From Devosia sp. SD17-2 (lineage in GTDB: Bacteria; Pseudomonadota; Alphaproteobacteria; Rhizobiales; Devosiaceae): a stretch of 64,000 bases of DNA. The notes below the pieces were generated by a model. That model was not told the DNA's origin. It saw only the letters and a program-made list of their open reading frames with translations, and made no database searches. Both the position numbers and the translations under genes were made by a program. The first letter of the stretch is position 1. Each line of letters opens with the position of its first letter. Shown here one piece after another: positions 33,790-41,228 of the stretch. The DNA lies in the NCBI RefSeq assembly GCF_029201565.1, contig NZ_CP104002.1, positions 637,001 through 701,000 on the forward strand. The letters run 5' to 3'.

Positions 33790-34827
33790 CTAATTGCTCG
33801 AGGTCAGCTTCACCAGAAGCTTGGGGCGCTTGACCATCGGCAGCGGGTTGGACTGGCTGTGGACCTTGACCCAGCGCTGGAACTCGGGGTCGACCGCGGT
33901 GCGGACGTAGATTTCCTCGCCCAGCGTGTTCACCGTGTCGATGAAGTCCGCCGGCGCCCAATAGGTCTGGAACACGTCCTGCGTGCCGATCGGGAAGGCA
34001 ATCGCTTCCCCGGAAGGAATGAACCGGCGCGAAGCATAGGTCCCGTTTTCCTGCAGGTACTGCGCCGAGCCGCGATATTCCTCGATGGTGAGGCCATGGA
34101 AGGGGAAGCCGCGGCGCACATCCTGGCGCAGCGGATTGTTCTGGCCGTCATAGTATTTGTAGATTTCCTCGACCTTGCCGTGGCCGATGAACTTCTCATA
34201 CCACTCGGGCGAGGCGAGCACGTGAATGCCCGACATCGTTTCGCCCTCGAGATTATCCTCCATATAGGAGACGACCTCGCGCGCCTTGGCCTTCACATCG
34301 GTGCCGGTGGTTCCAAGCACGAAGTCGACGCTCTTCTGGCTGACACCGAACTCGGTGAAGAGATTGAGCAGCGAACTGCCATCGCTGTCGAGAATCTCGC
34401 CGCGCAACGCCCCCATGCGCATATGCTCAAGGGTGATGGCATGCTTGCGGCGCATGACGATCTGCTTGCGATTGACCAGGGCCGCCACGCTGTCCAGCAC
34501 CCCATCATCGGCCACGCGGGCGACAATGTTCTGGACATCATCGGCGTTGACATAATCGTCGTGCGGAATGTGGAAGGTGCGGAAGCTGCGCACGCCGCGC
34601 TTTTCCGGCATGCCCTGGCTTGGCGGCGCACCGCGTTCGCGCGTCGGCAAGAGGTTCAGCGTGCCATTGGCATATTGTACGGCGACCGTCGTGGTGGTCA
34701 GTGGCTCACTGGCAAACAGTCCCAGCTCGCGGATGCGGCCATAATCGTTGGGTACGATATTGATGGCCTGGGTCAGCGAGGTCGCGCTGAAGGCAACATT
34801 GCCGAAGATATCAAGAATGGTCGGCAT
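33790..34827 (-). CDS. Phage major capsid protein E
   Basis: A 345-residue lambda E-type major capsid protein (PTILDIFGNVAFSATSLTQA, RRKHAITLEHMRMGALRGEI, PEWYEKFIGHGKVEEIYKYY, GLTIEEYRGSAQYLQENGTY, EEIYVRTAVDPEFQRWVKVH). It is intact and of family length. It follows the decoration protein gene, as in lambda D-E. Confidence 0.92.
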   Translation of the reverse strand: MPTILDIFGNVAFSATSLTQAINIVPNDYGRIRELGLFASEPLTTTTVAVQYANGTLNLLPTRERGAPPSQGMPEKRGVRSFRTFHIPHDDYVNADDVQNIVARVADDGVLDSVAALVNRKQIVMRRKHAITLEHMRMGALRGEILDSDGSSLLNLFTEFGVSQKSVDFVLGTTGTDVKAKAREVVSYMEDNLEGETMSGIHVLASPEWYEKFIGHGKVEEIYKYYDGQNNPLRQDVRRGFPFHGLTIEEYRGSAQYLQENGTYASRRFIPSGEAIAFPIGTQDVFQTYWAPADFIDTVNTLGEEIYVRTAVDPEFQRWVKVHSQSNPLPMVKRPKLLVKLTSSN

Positions 34828-34830
34828 CCC

Positions 34831-35220
34831 TTACGCTCCTTCGCGCACGATGATCGGCGGATTGAGCGCGCCGAGAGCAGTGGTGATGGCGGTCCGCTCA
34901 TTGGTCGTGTCAATGTCAGCGCCATATTTGAGGCCCTGGTGCACAACGATGGCATCGCGGACGATGATGACGGTGTTCTGGTCTGCCGATGTGGCATCGA
35001 CCGGGTTGAGGACAATGCCGGCGGCGGTCTGGCTGCCGTCACTGGCGGCCACCGTCACCGGCTTGTACTTGCCCGAGGCTGTGATCTTGCCGACCACAGT
35101 GCCGGTCTGGACGATCCCGGCGCCGGAGGCGATGATCGCCTCTTCGCGCGAAAAGTGGCTGTCCGCTTCTCGCTTCAGCCAATCGCTGGCGTAGCGGCCT
35201 TCAACAATTGGATTGGCCAT
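34831..35220 (-). CDS. Phage head decoration protein (gpD-like, HDPD)
   Basis: A 129-residue decoration protein (ADSHFSREEAIIASGAGIVQ, GTVVGKITASGKYKPVTVAA, GIVLNPVDATSADQNTVIIV). It is the lambda gpD type that stabilises the expanded capsid, located between protease and capsid genes as in lambda C-D-E. Confidence 0.88.
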   Translation of the reverse strand: MANPIVEGRYASDWLKREADSHFSREEAIIASGAGIVQTGTVVGKITASGKYKPVTVAASDGSQTAAGIVLNPVDATSADQNTVIIVRDAIVVHQGLKYGADIDTTNERTAITTALGALNPPIIVREGA

Positions 35221-35221
35221 T

Positions 35222-35596
35222 TTATGCAGCCCCCTTTCCGAGCAGCTTGCGCATATTGTCCACCATCAGGGTGGGTGCCGACCTCTGCGCGGTCGCCGGC
35301 TTGCCATTGAGCCCTTCGCCATTGAGGCGGCGGGCTTCGAGCGTGGCGCTGTCGTCGACCGGCCCTGGACCCGGCGAAGGATCAGGATCGGCAGCGGCGG
35401 TTGGCTTTGGCGCTTTTGCCAGGATAGCGACGGCATCCGCGGCGCTCATTTCGGTGTCATAGGCCAGGTATTCGGCCTGTTCTTCCCGACCCGCGGCTTC
35501 CGCCGAGGTCATGATCGCCTTGATCCTCGTCTTGGCGTCTGCCGTGATCTGCTTTGCGTCGACGGGCTTGGACCCGCCGTCGGTCTTGTCCGACAT
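35222..35596 (-). CDS. Probable scaffold protein from an internal start in the protease gene
   Basis: An in-frame ATG (MSDKTDGGSKPVDAKQ) follows CCGGAGAACACC. It would give a 124-residue, mostly helical C-terminal product identical to the protease tail. Lambda-type phages make their scaffold (Nu3) this way. The evidence is the ribosome site plus the domain boundary after the protease; expression is not shown. Confidence 0.5.
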   Translation of the reverse strand: MSDKTDGGSKPVDAKQITADAKTRIKAIMTSAEAAGREEQAEYLAYDTEMSAADAVAILAKAPKPTAAADPDPSPGPGPVDDSATLEARRLNGEGLNGKPATAQRSAPTLMVDNMRKLLGKGAA

Positions 35597-36262
35597 GGTG
35601 TTCTCCGGTGCTGGACGTGGTGACGCGGCGGGAGCCGCTTTCATGGTCGGAGCCGACCAGTTCTTCTGCGTGGCCAGGGCCGTCAGGGCCTGAGGCGCGC
35701 GGGCATAGGTGCGATAGTCAAAGGCCGCGACCGGCTCGGACACTGTTTCGGTCGTTGCGTCGGCAAAGCCTTCGCTGACCGCCTCTTCCGGCGTCATCCA
35801 GCGTTCAGCCTTCATGATCGCCCTACAATCTTCGGCGGTCTTGCCCGACTTGGCGGCATAGACGCGCGAATAGGCGGTCGCGAGGGTATCGAGGGCGGCC
35901 ATCGTCTTGGCGTGTTCGGCCGAGGTGCCCCAGGTGATGCCGGAAGGATCGTGGATCATCATCACCGCGCCGGCCGACATCGTCACCGTCTTGCCCGCCA
36001 TGGCGATCAGCGAGGCGGCCGAAGCGGCAACACCCTCGACGATCACATTGGTCGTTCCCGTGCGGGCGGTGAGCAGCGCGTGGATCGCGGCCCCTTCCGT
36101 GGCAATGCCGCCCCCGGAATTGATGTGCACATCGAGCGCGGCATCATCGTCGAGCTGGGCGAGCGCCATCACGACGTCGGATGCGGTGAAGCCATCGTCA
36201 TAGTAATAGTCACCCACATAGCCGGAAAGCCGAAGCTTTCCGTCATCGAGTATGGCAGCCAT
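35222..36262 (-). CDS. ClpP-like phage head maturation protease
   Basis: A 346-residue protein. Residues about 1-190 are a ClpP/S49-type protease (LDVHINSGGGIATEGAAIHA, Ser in VEGVAASAASLIAMAGKTV, His in VMMIHDPSGI, then RWMTPEEAVSEGFADATTE). After an Ala/Pro linker there is a helical scaffold-like region (ADAKTRIKAIMTSAEAAGRE, EMSAADAVAILAKA). The start is the ATG after AAAGGATTTTACC, beginning MAAILDDGKLRLSG; the longer in-frame extension overlaps the previous gene. An internal in-frame ATG with its own ribosome site (35596) probably yields the scaffold, as lambda C/Nu3 do. Confidence 0.88.
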   Translation of the reverse strand: MAAILDDGKLRLSGYVGDYYYDDGFTASDVVMALAQLDDDAALDVHINSGGGIATEGAAIHALLTARTGTTNVIVEGVAASAASLIAMAGKTVTMSAGAVMMIHDPSGITWGTSAEHAKTMAALDTLATAYSRVYAAKSGKTAEDCRAIMKAERWMTPEEAVSEGFADATTETVSEPVAAFDYRTYARAPQALTALATQKNWSAPTMKAAPAASPRPAPENTMSDKTDGGSKPVDAKQITADAKTRIKAIMTSAEAAGREEQAEYLAYDTEMSAADAVAILAKAPKPTAAADPDPSPGPGPVDDSATLEARRLNGEGLNGKPATAQRSAPTLMVDNMRKLLGKGAA

Positions 36263-36273
36263 GGTAAAATCCT

Positions 36274-36612
36274 TTAGTAGGGGCGCGTCATCCGGCCCGA
36301 CATCGCAAAGCGCGTCCGTTTCGGCCGTTCGCCCCGGCTGATCCGGCACTGACGGATCGCCTTTTCCAGCTCTCTCTGCACGGTTTCGAGGCCGGCAGCG
36401 GCAAAGCGGTTCATGTCCGTGCCGAACCGCGCCTCGGTGATCATCTCACCCATCAGCAGCGCTTCTTCGACTTTTCGGAGCAAGACCGCCCGGGCACACC
36501 AGTCGACCGCCAGCGGATCAACAACCACCGGAGGGGTGTCGATCGGACCGGTATCACCCGGAGGTGTGTCCTCTGGACTAGGAACGTCGAGGTGGAAGTC
36601 CTCTTCTGCCAT
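36274..36612 (-). CDS. Phage protein between portal and protease, unknown
   Basis: A 112-residue protein. The N-terminus is acidic and Pro-rich (FHLDVPSPEDTPPGDTGPID) and the C-terminal part is helical and basic (RAVLLRKVEEALLMGEMITE, LETVQRELEKAIRQCRISRG). It could be a head-tail connector such as gpW, but it lacks a recognisable gpW pattern. It lies 2 bp after the portal stop and 11 bp before the protease start, so it is a genuine operon member. Confidence 0.65.
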   Translation of the reverse strand: MAEEDFHLDVPSPEDTPPGDTGPIDTPPVVVDPLAVDWCARAVLLRKVEEALLMGEMITEARFGTDMNRFAAAGLETVQRELEKAIRQCRISRGERPKRTRFAMSGRMTRPY

Positions 36613-36614
36613 GA

Positions 36615-38141
36615 TCAGCTCTCCTCTGGCTGGCGCTGGCCGTCTGCGGCCGCGCCGAGCGGACCTGCGCCATCGCCCCCGCGCGAGCGGCCATGGGGCA
36701 CGGCCATGCCGATGGCATTGAGGCGGCTGATTTCCTTGCCGACCTGATCGATTTCTTCCTCCCAGTCCTGTCCCTTGGCCGCATAGATGCGCTGCAACGA
36801 GGTGGCGCCGGTCTCAAGATTGACCTTATTGGCCATGGCATCCTTGTAGGGATCGGCACTGGGCTGTTCGGGGCCGCGCCATTCCGCCCAGCAGATGCGG
36901 TCCCGATGCGCTGTAAAGGCAGCAAGCCCGCCGCGCAGCGGGATCCGGCCCTCGGCAATGGCTTCCTCGAGCCAATGCTCATAAACGGCCTGCGCGAACG
37001 GCGCCGCGATTCGCTCGCGCCGGCGGACAGCGATTGGCCAGATGGTCGCCCCCTCCATGCGCACCGAGGCATAGGACGCGTCGGAAAAGTCCATGGTGAA
37101 GCTCGAGGCCGTAATCCCGAGGCGTCGCGCCATCTCCCGCTGCAAATTCTTCGAGAACGGCAGATATTGTGACCCCGGCGTTGCTGCCGTGTGCAGCTGC
37201 AGTTCTTCGCCCGGCCCCAGATGATTGATCCGGGCAGGATCAGACATCGAGATGCCCTTTTCTTTCAGCGCCTCGATCCGCATCCCCCAGATGTCGAGCA
37301 GGTCCTGGGCAACATCCTTTGCCCCATCGAACGTCCCCATGTCATCGGCCAGGGTTTGAATCGCCTGAAAAGCGTCCTCGCTGGCCTCCGGACTTTTGAT
37401 CGTCGCGGCGAAAATGGTCTGCATCAGCGCCGTCGACAGCGTTGCATCGGCGAGCTGGTCGGACTGGGCAATGACCTTGAGCACCGGCGCCATCACCGAG
37501 ATGCCGCGCACCGAGCCGGAGTTTTCGCCCCGGTCCATGACGTGAATGACATCGCGGGCCGCAATGTCGCGATCGACATCGATGCCGGTTTCCCGGCGAC
37601 GGAAGCGATAGGCCAGCGCCCGGCCCCAGGCATCCTGAAAAATGCCCTGGTCGAGCCCTTCAAACTCCCGGCTCACGCGCGGCAGGCGGTGTGGGGCGAC
37701 CAGCGACACTTTTGTTCCGGTCGACAAACCATGCCGCGCCCGGCTGCGCTGCGGCACAAAGTCCAGCACCCCAAAGGCTTCGCCATAGGCCAGATAGGCC
37801 CGGATCACCGCATCGAGCATTTCCGGGATGGTGGAACGCCCCGCCAGATCACACTCGTGGGCGTTCCAGCTCCAGCGCCGCCATGCTGCCTGCACCAGGC
37901 GCGCCCAGGCCGCCTGCTCTTCGGCACTATACCCAAGCGCAGCGAGATCCGGACGGGCATTGAGCGAGAGCTCGATTCCGTTGGTGTCACTGACCACCTG
38001 GTCGGCAGCACCGGCCAGCCAGCCGGAGTTGTGCATGAAGTCGAGCGCCAGCGCGCTCGCCCGCTCTGCCGCCTCGATCACATCCGAGCGCGCATCCCGC
38101 ACCACGGCGCGGCGCATCGCCAGGATCGGCGATATCGACAT
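36615..38141 (-). CDS. Phage portal protein (lambda B family)
   Basis: A 508-residue portal protein (ALALDFMHNSGWLAGAADQV, WNAHECDLAGRSTIPEMLDA, YGEAFGVLDFVPQ, GLDQGIFQDAWGRALAYRFR, RDVIHVMDRGENSGSVRGIS, ITASSFTMDFSDASYASVRM). It forms the DNA entry ring of the capsid. The start is uncertain: MSISPILAMRR is used; an in-frame extension to 38222 reads as low-complexity Ser/Pro and overlaps another frame. The usual first 20-40 residues seem altered, and no terminase gene lies upstream, which suggests a deletion ended here. Confidence 0.85.
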   Translation of the reverse strand: MSISPILAMRRAVVRDARSDVIEAAERASALALDFMHNSGWLAGAADQVVSDTNGIELSLNARPDLAALGYSAEEQAAWARLVQAAWRRWSWNAHECDLAGRSTIPEMLDAVIRAYLAYGEAFGVLDFVPQRSRARHGLSTGTKVSLVAPHRLPRVSREFEGLDQGIFQDAWGRALAYRFRRRETGIDVDRDIAARDVIHVMDRGENSGSVRGISVMAPVLKVIAQSDQLADATLSTALMQTIFAATIKSPEASEDAFQAIQTLADDMGTFDGAKDVAQDLLDIWGMRIEALKEKGISMSDPARINHLGPGEELQLHTAATPGSQYLPFSKNLQREMARRLGITASSFTMDFSDASYASVRMEGATIWPIAVRRRERIAAPFAQAVYEHWLEEAIAEGRIPLRGGLAAFTAHRDRICWAEWRGPEQPSADPYKDAMANKVNLETGATSLQRIYAAKGQDWEEEIDQVGKEISRLNAIGMAVPHGRSRGGDGAGPLGAAADGQRQPEES

Positions 38142-38304
38142 TGTCGCAGATCGGGGCGACAGGCTGGACCAGGTCGAGGGTAGGCTGGGCAAAGTCGAGG
38201 ACACAGATTTCGGGCGGCTCATCCACCGTCATGGCCATAACCGGCGCGGACGCCAGCATGACCAGACCGAGCAGAGCCGCACCCAGAAAAGCACGAATGT
38301 GCAT
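37987..38304 (-). pseudogene. Secreted small protein, probably truncated at a deletion junction
   Basis: A good ribosome site (AAAGGGACTGCCC) precedes an ATG with a classical Sec signal peptide (RAFLGAALLGLVMLASAPVM, cleavage near AMA). A short acidic mature part follows (DEPPEICVLDFAQPTLDLVQ). From about residue 55 the frame overlaps the portal gene and becomes Arg/Gly-rich non-protein-like sequence. The simplest reading is a real N-terminus fused out of frame to portal sequence. The original function is unknown; position and signal peptide would fit a periplasmic phage product. Confidence 0.5.
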
Positions 38305-38404
38305 GGGCAGTCCCTTTCATGTGAGGAGGTCAGAAGCTCAGGCCCACGGCACTTCCTGCAAATTTGCAGTTGGTTGTTTCGCCAGCGTCTCAGCGCGCCA
38401 AACG

Positions 38405-38432
38405 AAAACGCCCCGGCGGTGAGGCCGAGGCG
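38405..38432 (-). terminator. Terminator after the replication operon
   Basis: On the minus strand CGCCTCGGC and GCCGGGGCG form a 9-position stem with a central mismatch, followed by TTTTCG. It lies 66 bp past the end of the last replication-region gene and separates it from the head genes. Confidence 0.75.
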
Positions 38433-38497
38433 TGTCGTGATTCCTAATCATCTGTCCCGATATGTGTCAAATTCTTTCCTCAAAGGCAATAGGCTTT

Positions 38498-39103
38498 CTA
38501 TCGCACCCCCACGACACTGTTGGAAACCTCGTGCAACACGCGTTCCGGAGCGTCCCAGGGCGCTTCGGGCGCCCGCGGTCCCGTGGCCTCATACGCCCGC
38601 ATCAGCGGGTTGATTCTGTCGCGCAGCGCGCCAAGCGCCTCCCACCACCCCGCATATTGGATCATGTGATGCTCGATCTCCTCCATCGTCGAGCCTTCGA
38701 ACGCAAACTCAAAGCCCATCAGGCCGCGCGCTTGCCGTTGATCGGCGTAGCGCCGGGTCGCCTTGCCGCCCCGCTTGCGCACCAGAACATACCGCCCGCA
38801 GCCTTCCGCGCCCCAGTCCGGCCGTGTCCCGGTCATGCCGTAACGCTTGACCAGCGCCATCAGCCCGGTGAGCCGCTCATCGCCTGCCATCGCCAGCAAT
38901 TCCTGGCCGATCACCATGGCATCGTCGTGCATCCAGCGCCCGTCGCTGCCGCCGCCACCACCCGAAATCACCGTGCCCAGCGTCATCCACGCCGGACCGC
39001 CGCCGCCAGCCTCGCCGCCGCCGGCACCGCGCAGCACGCCCTGCTTTTCGAGCGCCCAGTTGACCAGCCATTCGATGTCGCGCTTTTCCCGAACCAGGCT
39101 CAA
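38498..39103 (-). CDS. Phage protein in the replication operon, unknown
   Basis: A 201-residue protein (SLVREKRDIEWLVNWALEKQ, WMHDDAMVIGQELLAMAGDE, RLTGLMALVKRYGMTGTRPD, HHMIQYAGWWEALGALRDRI). It starts inside the DUF1376 gene end (4-bp overlap) and is the last gene before a terminator. Its place resembles that of late regulators or RusA/antitermination-type genes in alphaproteobacterial phages, but no diagnostic motif is visible. Confidence 0.65.
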   Translation of the reverse strand: MSLVREKRDIEWLVNWALEKQGVLRGAGGGEAGGGGPAWMTLGTVISGGGGGSDGRWMHDDAMVIGQELLAMAGDERLTGLMALVKRYGMTGTRPDWGAEGCGRYVLVRKRGGKATRRYADQRQARGLMGFEFAFEGSTMEEIEHHMIQYAGWWEALGALRDRINPLMRAYEATGPRAPEAPWDAPERVLHEVSNSVVGVR

Positions 39104-39780
39104 TTCATTCTCTCCAGACCAGTGCCCAAATCATTCGCTGCCCTCAGCATTTCAGGGCCAGCCCTTGCCTCGAGCCGTTGCCGCGCCAGCCCCACCTCGG
39201 TGATCGGGAACGGCCAGAAGCCATCCCGTTCGCTGACCTGCATCGACTGGATGGGGACGCCGCGCATGGCGGCGATTTCGGCAAAGATGGGATCGTCCTT
39301 GTGGACCCGGATACGGTCCTCCAGCTGGGTGGGGTTTGCCACCGGTTTGCTTTGAATATGTGAACTTTTTTCTTTTTCTTTTTTTATAGTATCTGGAGAA
39401 TGCTTTAGCAAAACGCTGGCATTTGCTAGGCCTGCCTCTTGGTTTTTCAAGGCCTTAGCGCTTCCGCCCTGCTTTCCAGAAGCAGCTCTCCTTTCACTTT
39501 TAGCCGCGCTTTTTTGGAGCTCTTTTGTCAGGCGATTATGCCAGATTTCACCCTCTCTTTTTTCCAGAAAGACCATCAGATCGGGTGCAATTGAACGCCA
39601 TTTTTTGACGCTAAGACGCACCACGCGCGCCAGCTTTGCGTCGTCATCGGGCAGCTTGCCACCGGCGTTCCACATGGCCATCAGCAGCAGCATGTAGGCG
39701 CCAATCTGCTCGGTGGAGAGGTGCAGCGTGTCGCCGACAAAGTCGGACACATAGAGCTGCATGAAGGGCCGCTCGCTCAT
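39100..39780 (-). CDS. DUF1376 domain protein (replication-associated)
   Basis: A 226-residue protein with the DUF1376 N-terminus (FMQLYVSDFVGDTLHLSTEQ, IGAYMLLLMAMWNAGGKLPD, KLARVVRLSVKKW). The family is found in phage replication modules beside DnaB or DnaC. A lysine-rich linker follows, encoded by runs of 5-7 A (TIKKEKEKSSH), and the local base composition is distinctly AT-richer. The C-terminal 60 residues may bind DNA or load the helicase. It overlaps DnaB by 4 bp. Confidence 0.82.
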   Translation of the reverse strand: MSERPFMQLYVSDFVGDTLHLSTEQIGAYMLLLMAMWNAGGKLPDDDAKLARVVRLSVKKWRSIAPDLMVFLEKREGEIWHNRLTKELQKSAAKSERRAASGKQGGSAKALKNQEAGLANASVLLKHSPDTIKKEKEKSSHIQSKPVANPTQLEDRIRVHKDDPIFAEIAAMRGVPIQSMQVSERDGFWPFPITEVGLARQRLEARAGPEMLRAANDLGTGLERMN

Positions 39781-41228
39781 GAGATGGGTTCCTCTGAAAC
39801 GGGGTTGGAAAGATCGGAAAATCGGGTGAGCCAGGCGTCAAAGGCGAGGGTTACCGCGCCCGTAGGGCCGTGGCGCTGCTTGCCGATAATGACATCGGCG
39901 CGGCCCCTGGCCTGCTCCATCTGGCTCGCCCAGTCGATATGCTGGGCGGTGCCTTCCTTGGGCTCACGCGCCCTCAGGTAATATTCCTCGCGATAGACAA
40001 AGAGCACGACATCGGCGTCCTGCTCGATCGAGCCGCTTTCGCGCAAATCGGCCAGCTGGGGGCGTTTGTCGTCGCGGCTCTCGACCTGCCGGCTCAGCTG
40101 GCTCAGCGCCACCACGGGCACGTCCAGTTCCTTGGCGAGCGCCTTGAGCGACGTCGTGATCTCCGTTAGCTCCTGGACGCGCCCTTCGCGCGCCTTGCCG
40201 CCTGACCCGCTCAGCAGCTGCAGATAATCGACGACGATGAGGTCGATGCCGGTCTGGCGCTTCTGGCGGCGCGCCCGGGCGCACAGCTGGGCAATGTTCA
40301 TACCGCCCGTGTCGTCGATATAGAGCGGCAGGCGATTGAGCCGCTGGCTGACATCGACAATACGCTGGAACTGGTTCTCGTGGATGGCACCGCGCCGAAT
40401 ATCGGAGGAGGCAACCTCGGCCTGTTCGGAGAGAATGCGTGTCGCCAGCTGCTCGCCGCTCATTTCGAGGCTGAAGAACAGCACCCGGCCACCGTTGATT
40501 GTTTCTTCCTTGCCGTCGGCGGTGAGCTGAGCTGAGAAGGCGTCGGCGATCTTGTAGGCAATGTTGGTCGCCAGCGAAGTCTTGCCCATGGCAGGACGAC
40601 CGGCAAGGATGATGAGGTCACTGCGCTGCAGCCCGCCCATGACTTTGTCGAGGTCGCGCAGGCCTGTTGCCGTGCCCGACAGGTGCCCGTCGCGCTGATA
40701 GGCTTTTCCCGCCATGTCGACGGCTTTTAACAGCGCCACGCTGAACGGCTGGACGCCTCCGGCGCCGCCATTGCGCTCGGCGAGGGCAAACAGCTCCTTT
40801 TCCACGGTTTCGATCAGCATCGAGGCGGTCTGGTCGCTGGACGCGTTGCGCGCCAGGTCCTGGGTAAGCGCAGCGACATCGCAAAGCCGTCGCCGCACCG
40901 CCAAGACGCGAATATGCCCGCCGAAGTCGATGGCATTGATAACGCTCACCGCCTCGCGCGCCAGCAGCGCCAGATAGTGCGACATGCCCATGTCCGGCGT
41001 CAGCTTTTCGGGCAGGAAGGTTTTCAGCGTCGCTGGCGTTGCCGATTTGCCGACGCGAATGAGCGAGGCCATGATTTCAAAGATCTGGCCATGGATAGGC
41101 TCGAAGAAGTGCCCCGGATCAAGGAAATCCGAGACCCGCCAGAAGGCGTCATTATTGGTCAGCACCGCACCGAGCAGGGCCTGCTCAAGTTCGATATTGT
41201 GCGGCGGAAGGTTAGTCTGGTCGGTCAC
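39777..41228 (-). CDS. dnaB: Replicative DNA helicase DnaB (phage)
   Basis: A 483-residue DnaB-family helicase. The N-terminal domain reads NIELEQALLGAVLTNNDAFW, FFEPIHGQIFEIMASLIRVG. The RecA core has Walker A ILAGRPAMGKTSLATN, Walker B DLIVVDYLQLLSGSG, PVVALSQLSRQVESRDDKRP and LRESGSIEQDADVVLFVYRE. It is full length. In the prophage it would unwind the element's own replication fork. It overlaps both neighbours by 4 bp in a tight early operon. Confidence 0.93.
   Translation of the reverse strand: MTDQTNLPPHNIELEQALLGAVLTNNDAFWRVSDFLDPGHFFEPIHGQIFEIMASLIRVGKSATPATLKTFLPEKLTPDMGMSHYLALLAREAVSVINAIDFGGHIRVLAVRRRLCDVAALTQDLARNASSDQTASMLIETVEKELFALAERNGGAGGVQPFSVALLKAVDMAGKAYQRDGHLSGTATGLRDLDKVMGGLQRSDLIILAGRPAMGKTSLATNIAYKIADAFSAQLTADGKEETINGGRVLFFSLEMSGEQLATRILSEQAEVASSDIRRGAIHENQFQRIVDVSQRLNRLPLYIDDTGGMNIAQLCARARRQKRQTGIDLIVVDYLQLLSGSGGKAREGRVQELTEITTSLKALAKELDVPVVALSQLSRQVESRDDKRPQLADLRESGSIEQDADVVLFVYREEYYLRAREPKEGTAQHIDWASQMEQARGRADVIIGKQRHGPTGAVTLAFDAWLTRFSDLSNPVSEEPIS

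Noticed and set aside
33358..35310. A 650-codon plus-strand open frame
   Set aside because: It lies opposite the capsid, decoration and small head genes, all of which have strong family signatures and ribosome sites.
19528..36612. Functional R-type tailocin
   Set aside because: A contractile tail cluster is present with lysis genes, but portal, capsid, protease and decoration genes are also present and gpJ is broken, so a degraded prophage explains it better.
33216..38141. Gene transfer agent
   Set aside because: The gene order and proteins are lambda/P2 type with an integrase and att sites, not the alphaproteobacterial GTA cluster, and no terminase is present.
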